DNA from: Vicinamibacterales bacterium
Lineage (GTDB): Bacteria; Acidobacteriota; Vicinamibacteria; Vicinamibacterales; UBA8438
Direction: 5' to 3'
Length of the DNA: 36,840 nucleotides
Assembly (NCBI GenBank): GCA_958296065.1
Contig: CATQHX010000038.1
Span: 1-36,840 of the forward strand
The notes below the pieces were generated by a model, which did not search any database, had not been told where the DNA came from, and saw nothing but the letters and a program-made list of their open reading frames with translations. The first letter of the stretch is position 1, and each line of letters begins with the position of its first letter. Positions 15,511 to 22,233 of this stretch are shown here, piece after piece. Both the position numbers and the translations under genes were made by a program.

Positions 15511-16416
15511 ATGCGATTGATGGCCCTGGCTTGCGTCGTGCTGGCTTTCTCGTCCGGTTGCGTGGACATCGTCCTCGGGCGCGAGTCCGTGCGAGGCTCG
15601 GGCAGCATATCCGTGGAGCGCCACCGGTTCACCGGATTGACCGGCGTGGAGCTCGCCACGCGGGGCGAGCTGGAGATCCGACTGGGCGACGACGAAGGGT
15701 TGCAGATCGCGGCCGACGACAACCTGCACGAGTACCTCGCGCTCACGACCGACGGCGGCACCCTGACCATAGACACCCGGCCCGGCTTCAACCTGCGGCC
15801 GTCCCGGCCCATTCGCTACACCCTCACGGCGAGGGAAATCGAGTTCATCGAGCTGTCGAGCAGCGGAGACGCCAGGGCCCCGGATCTGCGGGCGGACCGG
15901 CTCGATATCCGCCTCAACAGCTCGGGCGACCTGTCGGTGGGCGACATCCAGGCCGAGTCCGTCGATGTCGGCCTCGACAGCTCGGGCGACCTGTCGGTGG
16001 ACGACATCCAGGCCGAGTTCATCGATATCAGCGTTGACAGCTCGGGCGATCTCTCGATGGGCGGCATCGAAGCCAACGTCGTCGATGTCCGCATGCGCAG
16101 CTCCGGCGACGTGGAGATGGACGGCCTTCAGGCAGGGTCGCTGACCGTCGGCATCAACAGCAGCGGTGACATCAGGATCCGCGAAGGCGAGGTGGACAAT
16201 CTGGACCTCACCATCAACAGTTCCGGGGACTACCGCGGAGCATCGGTGCGCAGCGTGCGGGCAACGGTGGGGCTGAACAGCACCGGAGGTGCGCGGTTGT
16301 GGGTGGAGGAGTCGCTCGACGCCGAGTTGAACAGCGCCGGGTCGGTCTCGTACCGGGGCGACCCGGAGGTTCGTGAGAGAAGCAACTCCACGGGCCGGGT
16401 CAGACCGATGCGCTGA
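15511..16416 (+). CDS. DUF2807 (GIN-domain) lipoprotein with tandem SSGD repeats
   Basis: 301 residues from ATG 15511, with GGAGG six bases upstream. The N-terminus (LMALACVVLAFSSGC) is a lipoprotein signal, lipidated at Cys17. The mature protein opens with GSGSISVERHRFTGLTGVEL, then the DUF2807 head domain, whose turns repeat N/D-SSGD or SSGD at strict intervals. These form the rungs of a right-handed beta-helix-like fold. Six rungs between residues 131 and 250 lie in a perfect 20-residue period. DUF2807 proteins are cell-surface or periplasmic and of unproven function; some are called putative adhesins. No partner gene is adjacent. Confidence 0.88.
   Translation: MRLMALACVVLAFSSGCVDIVLGRESVRGSGSISVERHRFTGLTGVELATRGELEIRLGDDEGLQIAADDNLHEYLALTTDGGTLTIDTRPGFNLRPSRPIRYTLTAREIEFIELSSSGDARAPDLRADRLDIRLNSSGDLSVGDIQAESVDVGLDSSGDLSVDDIQAEFIDISVDSSGDLSMGGIEANVVDVRMRSSGDVEMDGLQAGSLTVGINSSGDIRIREGEVDNLDLTINSSGDYRGASVRSVRATVGLNSTGGARLWVEESLDAELNSAGSVSYRGDPEVRERSNSTGRVRPMR
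15901..16260 (+). repeat. six tandem 60-bp units inside the DUF2807 gene
   Basis: Units begin at 15901, 15961, 16021, 16081, 16141 and 16201 and keep an exact 60-base register without any indel. The core encodes SSGD with an aspartate/asparagine before it. Units 1 and 2 are nearly identical in DNA (CAGCTCGGGCGACCTGTCGG in both); later units drift, as expected of an old array extended by recent duplication at its 5' side. Confidence 0.8.
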
Positions 16417-16467
16417 CGCCAGCACCTCGCTCGAAGCGCCCCGCCGCCGCAACGGCTGATCGGCGGC

Positions 16468-16515
16468 CGCGCGGCCGAGCGCGCAACCAAGCGGCAAGTC
16501 GGCCGGCTCGACCGG
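16468..16515 (+). pseudogene. 3' tail of a lost PWGDPDLQG-family gene
   Basis: A 21-base exact match (16468-16488) to 19052-19072, the very end of PWGDPDLQG copy 3, continues after a few changes into a shared GCCGGCTCGACC, which in copy 3 lies beyond the stop. The scrap therefore covers the last codons (RAAERAT) and 3' flank of a related gene whose body is gone. The DUF4143 remnant follows at once on the other strand. Confidence 0.5.
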
Positions 16516-16531
16516 CCAGGCGGTCGGCCGC

Positions 16532-16795
16532 TCATCCAAGGTCCGCCGTGCCGCAGACCTGCATCACGTGGTCGCCCCGGCGGACGCGGTAGGGCTGCTT
16601 CACGCCGGGGCTCACGACGTAGTTGTCGCCCTCGGGATAGCGGACCCGAAAGGCATCGATCGCCGTCCGTTCCACCTGGTCCGGGTTGATCTTGCACTCC
16701 ACCAGATCCACCCGATCCCGACCACGACGGATCACGAAGTCGACTTCGCGGTGCGAAATGCTCCGCCAATAGAAGACGCGCTCGGCGCCGAACCC
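16532..16795 (-). pseudogene. AAA ATPase/DUF4143 protein, C-terminal remnant
   Basis: The minus strand reads GAERVFYWRSISHREVDFVI, then VDLVECKINPDQVE and a final YVVSPGV-PYRVRRGDHV segment. FYWRS-x-REVDFV plus VECK is the PD-(D/E)XK-like C-terminal part of DUF4143 ATPases, which usually have about 400 residues. Here only the last 85 or so are left; the frame stays open to 16879 but that extension (RARVVPPVDRLAV) is not family-like. The P-loop and AAA core are missing. Inactive scrap. Confidence 0.75.
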
Positions 16796-17067
16796 ACCCG
16801 GCGGACGCCGGACAGCCAGACGATCGACCGGCGGGACCACGCGCGCTCGATGCGGGCCAGCCAGGGCTTCCGGAGACATTTACACCGCTCAAACGTTAAA
16901 TCGGCTTACGCTAATTGCACCAAGAATGCAGGTCACCGCTCGCCGGAGGGCGAGATCAAACCCGCGCCGAATTCGAGGGTCTTGCCGAGCGACAACCGCG
17001 CCGGTGCGAGGTTGTCTTGCATCGTTGAGCCCCGAGGTCGCGCGGAACGCCGCTTTCATCCATCCGC

Positions 17068-17073
17068 TAAGAT
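17068..17073 (+). promoter_or_regulatory. -10 box of PWGDPDLQG copy 2
   Basis: TAAGAT, with CCGCTAAGATG around it. A closely similar box (GCTAAGATG) stands at the same distance before copy 3, so the two tandem genes each keep their own copy of the same promoter. The predicted start is about 15 bases before the ATG, leaving just enough leader for the AGGAGG site. Confidence 0.45.
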
Positions 17074-17095
17074 GTCCCCCATGAGGAGGTGCAGC

Positions 17096-18037
17096 ATGCG
17101 GCACGTCATCGCGATTCTGGCGGGCGTCATCCTGTTTCCGGTGCTGGCGAGCGCCCAGGTGCCCGAGCGCACCCCCTGGGGCGACCCCGACCTGCAGGGA
17201 GTCTGGACCAACCGGACCACGACGCCGATCGAGCGGCCGGACGAGTTCGAGGAACGGGCGGTGCTCTCCGAGGAGGAGCGCGCGGAGTTCGACGCACAGG
17301 CCGAGGCCGCCCGCGACCAACCCCCGCCCCCGGGCCAGACCGGCTCCTACAACAGCTTCTGGTTCGATCGCGGCGTGCGGAACAATCAGACGTCGCTCAT
17401 CGTGGACCCGCCCGACGGGCGGTACCCGGCGCGGACGGAGCGCGTGCGCGAGAGCGACCCGGCGTTCGCGGCGATGCGCGACGGCACGCGGTTCGACACG
17501 TGGTACGACCTGAACCTCTACGACCGCTGCATCACGCGCGGGATGCCGGGCGCCATGCTTCCCGGCTTCTACAACCACAACTACCAGATCCTGCAGACGC
17601 CCGGCTACGTCGTGATCCTGGTGGAGATGATTCACGACGTGCGGATCATCCCGCTGGACGGACGCGCCCACCTGCCGTCGCAGATCGGCCAGTGGCTGGG
17701 CGATTCGCGCGGCCGCTGGGAGGGCGACACGCTGGTGGTCGAGACGGCCAACCTGACCCCGAAGGGCGATCAGCGGGTGCGCTACCTGGTCCAGGCGGGC
17801 AGCGAGCAGGGCCGCGTGGTGGAGCGGTTCAGACGAGTCGCCGCCGACCGCATCGACTACAGCTTCACGGTCACCGACCCCTTGACGTACGAGAGCTCGT
17901 GGAGCGCCGAGATCCCGATGGTCCCGCTCGGGGGCGAGATCTTCGAGTACGCCTGCCACGAGGGGAACTACGGTCTGGTGAACATCCTGGCGGGCGCCCG
18001 CGCGGCCGAGCGGCAGGCCGCCGGATCGAGCAAGTAG
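17096..18037 (+). CDS. secreted PWGDPDLQG-family protein, copy 2
   Basis: 313 residues from ATG 17096, chosen over two in-frame ATGs upstream (17074, 17083) because AGGAGG lies six bases before it. Signal peptide MRHVIAILAGVILFPVLASA, cut at AQ. Motifs in order: TPWGDPDLQGVWTN at the mature N-terminus, NNQTSLIVDPPDGRYP, DRCITRG, YNHNYQILQTPGYVVILVEM, IIPLDGRAH, GRWEGDTLVVETAN, TVTDPLTYES-W and FEYACHEGNYGLVNILAGAR. One Cys sits in DRCIT and one in CHEGN; both are also in copies 1 and 3, so they may form a disulfide or a metal site. No enzyme class is known to me. Copy 3, right downstream in the same direction, is a recent duplicate. Confidence 0.8.
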   Translation: MRHVIAILAGVILFPVLASAQVPERTPWGDPDLQGVWTNRTTTPIERPDEFEERAVLSEEERAEFDAQAEAARDQPPPPGQTGSYNSFWFDRGVRNNQTSLIVDPPDGRYPARTERVRESDPAFAAMRDGTRFDTWYDLNLYDRCITRGMPGAMLPGFYNHNYQILQTPGYVVILVEMIHDVRIIPLDGRAHLPSQIGQWLGDSRGRWEGDTLVVETANLTPKGDQRVRYLVQAGSEQGRVVERFRRVAADRIDYSFTVTDPLTYESSWSAEIPMVPLGGEIFEYACHEGNYGLVNILAGARAAERQAAGSSK

Positions 18038-18120
18038 GACGCGGAACGGGCACTTGCTCCCCGGATGATGGGTGGCCCGGCCGCCTGTCTCTCGGCGGAA
18101 GATCGCTCGCGAGCGGCTGC

Positions 18121-18126
18121 TAAGAT
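18121..18126 (+). promoter_or_regulatory. -10 box of PWGDPDLQG copy 3
   Basis: TAAGAT, followed by the same ATGAGGAGGTGCAGC leader as copy 2. The duplication therefore included the promoter and ribosome site. Confidence 0.45.
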
Positions 18127-18148
18127 GGCGCCGATGAGGAGGTGCAGC

Positions 18149-19081
18149 ATGTGGTACATCATCGCGATTCTGTCGGCCGTCGTCCTGCTTCCGGTACCGG
18201 CGGCCGCACAGGCGCCCGAGCGCACGCCGTGGGGCGACCCCGACCTGCAGGGCGTGTGGACCAACCGGACCACGACGCCGCTCGAGCGGCCGAGCGAGTT
18301 CGAGGGACGGACGGCGCTCTCCGACGAGGAGCGCGCGGAGATCGACGCGCAGGCCGAGGCCGCCCGGGACCGCCCCCCGCCCCCCGGCCAGACCGGCGGC
18401 TACAACAGCTTCTGGCTCGATCGCGGCGTGCGGAACAATCAGACGTCGCTGATCGTCGACCCGCCCGACGGGAGGTACCCGGCGCGGACGGACCGTGTGC
18501 GGGAAAGCGACGCGGCGTTCGCAGCGATGCGGGACGGGACGAAGTTCGACAGTTGGTACGACCTGAACCTCTACGACCGGTGCATCACGCGCGGGGTGCC
18601 GGGATCGATGATCCCCGGCTTCTACAACCACAACTACCAGATCCTGCAGACGCCCGACTACGTCGTGATCCTGGTGGAGATGATCCACGACGCGCGGATC
18701 ATCCCGCTGGATGGGCGCGCCCACCTGTCGCCGCAGATCGGCCAGTGGATGGGCGATTCGCGCGCGCATTGGGAGGGTGACACGCTGGTGGTCGAGACGA
18801 CCAACTTCACCCCGAAGGGCGACGAGCGGGTGCGCTACCTCGTGCATGCGGGCAGCGAGCAGGCGCGCGTGGTCGAGCGGTTCACGCGGGTCGACGCCGA
18901 CCGCATCGACTACAGCTTCACGGTCACCGACCCGGCGACGTACGCGGGCCCGTGGACCGCCGAGATTCCGATGGTGCCGCTCGGGGGAGAGATCTTCGAG
19001 TACGCGTGCCACGAGGGGAACTACGGGCTGGAGAACATCCTGGCCGGCGCACGCGCGGCCGAGCGCGCAACCGAACAGTAG
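18149..19081 (+). CDS. secreted PWGDPDLQG-family protein, copy 3
   Basis: 310 residues from ATG 18149, with AGGAGG six bases upstream as in copy 2. Signal peptide MWYIIAILSAVVLLPVPAAA. It follows copy 2 almost residue by residue, including TPWGDPDLQGVWTN, NNQTSLIVDPPDGRYP, YNHNYQILQTP and FEYACHEGNYGLENILAGAR, with scattered changes (EERAEFD to EERAEID, GSYNSFWFD to GGYNSFWLD, TANLTPKG to TTNFTPKG). No frameshift or stop. The differences are conservative and spread out, which suggests purifying selection on both copies. The tail (RAAERATEQ) is the part also found as the scrap at 16468. The palindromic repeat and an IS630 element follow. Confidence 0.8.
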   Translation: MWYIIAILSAVVLLPVPAAAQAPERTPWGDPDLQGVWTNRTTTPLERPSEFEGRTALSDEERAEIDAQAEAARDRPPPPGQTGGYNSFWLDRGVRNNQTSLIVDPPDGRYPARTDRVRESDAAFAAMRDGTKFDSWYDLNLYDRCITRGVPGSMIPGFYNHNYQILQTPDYVVILVEMIHDARIIPLDGRAHLSPQIGQWMGDSRAHWEGDTLVVETTNFTPKGDERVRYLVHAGSEQARVVERFTRVDADRIDYSFTVTDPATYAGPWTAEIPMVPLGGEIFEYACHEGNYGLENILAGARAAERATEQ

Positions 19082-19097
19082 TTCAGCCGGCTCGACC

Positions 19098-19203
19098 AGC
19101 GCCCCGAAACGCCTCGCAAGCTCGGCGTTTCGGCCCATCCTCCCCGACCCAGGAGTCTGCGCTGCAGAACTCACTCCGTTGCGTTTCTGCGACGCAGGCT
19201 CCT
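19098..19203 (+). repeat. palindromic intergenic repeat, copy with two hairpins
   Basis: Hairpin A: CCGAAACGCC (19104-19113) pairs with GGCGTTTCGG (19124-19133), ten base pairs, 10-base loop. Hairpin B: AGGAGTCTGCG (19151-19161) pairs with CGCAGGCTCCT (19193-19203) apart from one wobble, with an inner GCAGAA/TTCTGC stem. A second copy in the same orientation is at 27322-27427, and a degenerate left half at 2627. This copy sits after copy 3 and could also stop its transcription, but it has no T-run and the other copy is not at a gene end. Confidence 0.75.
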
Positions 19204-19204
19204 A

Positions 19205-19216
19205 GTGGTCCGTCAC
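19205..19216 (+). repeat. IS630 terminal inverted repeat, left
   Basis: GTGGTCCGTCAC, directly after the TA target and ending at the base before the stop region of the transposase (stop at 19213). Confidence 0.85.
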
Positions 19217-20351
19217 ATCACAATCTTCGGGTAGACGGACTTGAGTTTACAGCGAGCATCGTCGACCCTCATCTGCCAGTCGACACCGCGTTGGGTGCCA
19301 TTGATGTCGCTGGACCACGCCGACACTTCGCCGTGCAGCGTCTCCAAGTCGCCGATGCGGCGTTCCCGCAGGCATTGGCGCGTCATGGCACTGAGCTCGT
19401 TCTCCGCGATGTTCAGCCAACTCCCGTGTTTCGGCGTGTAGCAGAACTCGAGGCGACGAACCAGTTCTCGTGCCCGCACCGGCTCGAACACTTCGTAGAA
19501 GGCACCCTTCGTGTGCGTGTTGAGGTTGTCGCACACCAGGGTGACCTTCGGGCACTCGGCGTAGCGGCCCTCCAGCAGGCCGGCGACCTCCACCGCCCAA
19601 TCGGCCTTCGTACGCCGGGCTCGGGCCGTCGCCTGCCGCCAACCCGCCAGCGGTTCGCTGAACAGGAAAACCGAGGCCGTGCCGGCCCGTTCGTACTCGT
19701 AGTCGACGCGTCGGGGACGCGCCTTCGTGGCGGCCACCGGCGGGCGCGTTTCCTTGACCAGTTGCACCGGCTGCTCATCCATGCACACGACGGGGCAATC
19801 CGGGTCGTAGGGCTGCTGGTACAGATCCAGGACCTGTTCCATGTGCGCCACAAACTCGGCATCGGTCTCCGGCGGGATCACCCAGTACTCGATTCTCCGC
19901 CGGGTCATCTCGTTTTTTTCAGCGTCCGCCGGATCGTTTCGTGGCTGACCGACTCGACGACCCCCAACTCGACGACACGGCGCGCCAACAGCCGCAACGA
20001 CCAGTTCGCGTAGCCCTTCGGGGGCGACCCCAGACGCAGGGCGATGACCTGCGCCTCCTGTTCGCCGTCGAGCAGCTTGAGGCCCGGGGGCAACGCCCGC
20101 CGTTGGCGTTCCAGCGCCCGCTCGAACCCTTCCAGCACGCAACGTTGGCGAATGTTCTCGACCGTCTTGGTGCGACACGAAAAGGCATCGGCAATCTGCT
20201 GGTCGGTCCACCCCGGTCCGTCCGCATCCGCCTTCAAGAGAATCTGAGCGCGGCGCACCTTCTCGCTGCTCCCCTTGAGCTTGCGGACCGTCTGTCGACA
20301 GATCTCGCGTTCCTGGGCGGTGAGTCGAACGATGTACTTTTTCTCCGGCAT
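19213..20351 (-). CDS. IS630 transposase, two frames joined by -1 frameshifting
   Basis: Frame 1 (20351 to 19905, 148 residues) holds the helix-turn-helix DNA-binding part: LTAQEREICRQTVRKLKGSS, then TDQQIADAFSCRTKTVENIRQ and WSLRLLARRVVELGVVE. Frame 2 (to 19213) holds the DDE catalytic domain: VVCMDEQPVQLVKE with the first Asp, TLVCDNLNTH with the second, and PKHGSWLNIAENELS with the Glu, then SWLN-type C-terminus. The frames overlap at a run of seven A (plus strand T7, 19913-19919). Slipping back one base gives LKKNEMTRRRIEYWVIPPE, which is the normal uninterrupted IS630 sequence at this point. Both frames are otherwise free of damage. Confidence 0.92.
19913..19919 (-). promoter_or_regulatory. 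A7 slippery site for programmed -1 frameshifting
   Basis: On the transposase strand the sequence is CTG-AAAAAAA-CGAG-ATGA. Frame 1 ends 5 codons into this segment; the -1 frame continues as LKKNE into the catalytic domain. A7 runs are the usual shift sites in this IS family. An ATG for a stand-alone frame 2 overlaps the frame 1 stop, so reinitiation is a second possibility. Confidence 0.75.
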
Positions 20352-20402
20352 GAAAGCTGTCTCGGCTTGAGATCAGCTTCCCGATAGTCCTAATGTTGAC
20401 AC

Positions 20403-20414
20403 GTGACGGACCAC
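20403..20414 (-). repeat. IS630 terminal inverted repeat, right
   Basis: GTGACGGACCAC on the plus strand, an exact inverse of the left end over 12 bases (14 with the flanking TA). Confidence 0.85.
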
Positions 20415-20416
20415 TA

Positions 20417-20529
20417 GCCCAAGACCCGGAATAGGCCTTGGGATCCCGATTCGCGTGTGCCTCGGTCGCCTGCCTACGGCTGCAGGCGGCCGGGCTACGT
20501 GCCGTCATCCGCGCCGGCGGTGGCCGGCG
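20417..20529. other. short spacer between IS630 and the truncated frame
   Basis: It contains a small palindrome (GCCTGC...GCAGGC around 20466-20488) and no frame that I can support. It is probably the flank left after loss of the gene that began at 20595. Confidence 0.4.
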
Positions 20530-20595
20530 GGGCGCCCGTCCGTAGCGCCTCCGGACGTTGGCTCTGGCGGGCGAAACAAGGCCTTTCAGATTCAT
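20530..20595 (-). pseudogene. 5' stump of the gene downstream of the DNA methyltransferase
   Basis: An ATG (20595-20593) overlaps the TGA of the methyltransferase (20594-20592), and GGAGG stands eight bases before it, the classic coupling of a second gene in an operon. The frame opens with MNLKGLVSPARANVRRRYGRAP and then turns into arginine- and proline-rich nonsense up to the IS630 end. A gene clearly started here and has lost its body. Beside a modification methylase the natural guess is a restriction endonuclease, but 22 codons are too few to prove it. Confidence 0.5.
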
Positions 20596-22067
20596 CCAAC
20601 GTGCCTCCACTGGCGCATCGTCTCAATACCGTCCTGAAGCAGGCCGCTGTCGCGACGGTCGATACCCTCATCCGGCACCAGGAGCACGTTTCGGGCTTCT
20701 CCGGGCTCCAACTTGAGCATCCCGCCGCCGAGCGGATGCCCTTCGAGCTCGCAGCTCAACCGCCCGGCCGCCGAACCCCACGCCGTGGAGAGTCGCTCTC
20801 CCGACACGGCCCCGTTGCCGTCGAACAGCCCGGACCGGAGATCGACGGCGAGCAGCGCGTTCGTGCACGTGCACCTGCCGCGATTGACGGCCAGCGCCGG
20901 AGACTTCCCGCTCATGTAGGTGAGGACGAACTCGGGACGCCGGACGTCGGGCACGGTGTACCAGGGCGTCCGGTGGCGACACTTGTAGGCGGCCTTCGCG
21001 CGCCGCCCCTCGGCCGTGTCGAGATAGGCCCGAACCGCGCCCGGCACCTCGGCGCGCGGCGGGATGCGCAGCAGGAAGACCGGTTCGTCCCGCTTGAGCC
21101 AGTTCCCTACGTCGGCGTCGTCGATCACGGACCCGGCAACGTACCGGCTGTTCCGGATGGACGGCAGCAGGAACTCGTCGGGGATTCCGAGGCGCTCCGC
21201 TTCGGACGGACGCAAATGAAAGAAGCTGTTGGCCCCGCTGACGTACCCGATGCCCACCTGGGCGATCTGTCCGAGTCGAACGGCGTCCGAATCCGCCGCC
21301 ATGCGCTCGTAGGTGCACCGAACGTGCTGCGGCAGCAGGAATGGACGCAACCTGCCGCGCCAGCGGGTGCGCCAGGCGTCGACGGGAACCTGCTCCGCTA
21401 CCGGCGGCAAACTCGCGCCCGGCACGAATCGCTCGATCTTCGACAGCCGGATGTTGTCCGTCCGGCAACCGGCGTTGTCGGCGAACAGCAGCCAGCAGTC
21501 CTCCGAGAGCCGCGGGAAGACCTTTTCCTTGATGGCGACCACGTGCACCGAGCCGAAGTTGGCGATGAGGTATTCCAGCAGCGGCACGGCGTACGGCGCG
21601 TGGCCGATCTCCGCGGGCACGACGAACGCGATCCGCCCGCCCGGACGCAGCTTGCTGGCCGCGGCGACGATGAACGGCGCCCACGACGACGAGAGCCCGC
21701 TGAACGTCACGCCCAGGCGCCGGCAGTATTCGAGCGCGACCCGTCTCGCCACACCCGCGAACCGCTGGTACCGGATGAACGGCGGGTTGCCGGCGGCGCA
21801 GTCGAACCGGCGCCTGTCGCCGGCTGCCCACGTGAAGAAATCGGCTTCTACGACCGTCGCATGCGGAGCACGACCGGCGGCCTCGGCTACCGAGGCGGGA
21901 TCGCGTTCTACCCCAACGCTGTGGGGGTGCAGCGCGATGAAGCGCCCGTCGCCGCTCGACGGATCGAGCAGCAGGTCTGCCGGGTTCCGGACCGCCCACC
22001 GCACCAGGGCGGCGGCGATCGCCTCCGGTGTGAAGTAGGCCCCTAGCGTCTTGCTATCGCGCGGCAT
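20592..22067 (-). CDS. DNA N6-adenine methyltransferase (type II-like, NPPF)
   Basis: 491 residues from ATG 22067. The N-terminal GAYFTPEAIAAALVRWAV and motif I, DPSSGDGRF (35-43, SAM binding), are followed by motif IV NPPF at 94-97, the catalytic loop of adenine-N6 methylases. The next block (SKLRPGGRIAFVVPAEI) is the conserved motif VI-VIII region. The C-terminal half, from about residue 200, has IRLSKIERFV, VRLGQIAQVGIGYVSGAN, LLPSIRNSRYV and PEFVLTYMSGKSPA, like the target-recognition domains of TaqI/Eco57I-like enzymes. It should methylate adenine in a specific site, either as half of a restriction system or as a solitary regulator. Its expected partner seems truncated (20530-20595). Confidence 0.88.
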   Translation of the reverse strand: MPRDSKTLGAYFTPEAIAAALVRWAVRNPADLLLDPSSGDGRFIALHPHSVGVERDPASVAEAAGRAPHATVVEADFFTWAAGDRRRFDCAAGNPPFIRYQRFAGVARRVALEYCRRLGVTFSGLSSSWAPFIVAAASKLRPGGRIAFVVPAEIGHAPYAVPLLEYLIANFGSVHVVAIKEKVFPRLSEDCWLLFADNAGCRTDNIRLSKIERFVPGASLPPVAEQVPVDAWRTRWRGRLRPFLLPQHVRCTYERMAADSDAVRLGQIAQVGIGYVSGANSFFHLRPSEAERLGIPDEFLLPSIRNSRYVAGSVIDDADVGNWLKRDEPVFLLRIPPRAEVPGAVRAYLDTAEGRRAKAAYKCRHRTPWYTVPDVRRPEFVLTYMSGKSPALAVNRGRCTCTNALLAVDLRSGLFDGNGAVSGERLSTAWGSAAGRLSCELEGHPLGGGMLKLEPGEARNVLLVPDEGIDRRDSGLLQDGIETMRQWRHVG

Positions 22068-22233
22068 CGGACTCGACAGTCAACGGCACTTCCTCCAGGA
22101 TGATGCAAGACGCGAGCCGGATGGAATGCGCCGGCGCGAACGGGAGGTGGCAATCGAAGGAAGTCTCACCGCGCCAGTGTACCCGCTACAGGCCCCTCAA
22201 CCCCTCCGTCAGCGCGATGGCCACGCCCCACGG

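Larger units (their letters stand above)
19203..20416 (-). mobile_element. IS630 family insertion sequence
   Basis: Both ends are visible. The terminal inverted repeats begin GTGGTCCGTCAC, at 19205-19216 and, inverted, at 20403-20414, each flanked by a TA dinucleotide (19203-19204 and 20415-20416), the duplicated target expected of IS630/Tc1-type elements. The element is about 1.2 kb and carries one transposase split over two overlapping frames. It looks complete and possibly active: ends, target duplication and catalytic residues are all intact. Confidence 0.93.

Noticed and set aside
15901..16260. CRISPR-like periodic array
   Set aside because: The 60-bp units are contiguous, coding and diverged, without a constant repeat/variable spacer pattern. 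It is a protein repeat.
14701..16539. 612-codon minus-strand frame over the methyltransferase and DUF2807 genes
   Set aside because: It spans two unrelated plus-strand genes and mirrors the DUF2807 repeats; no family features.
16889..19174. 761-codon minus-strand frame across the tandem PWGDPDLQG genes
   Set aside because: Its apparent internal repeat only mirrors the tandem plus-strand genes, which have signal peptides, ribosome sites and paralogues.
19213..20610. 465-codon continuous minus frame as a single transposase gene
   Set aside because: Its first part runs through the IS630 end and outside flank and is not family-like; the true N-terminal domain is in the other frame, joined at the A7 run.
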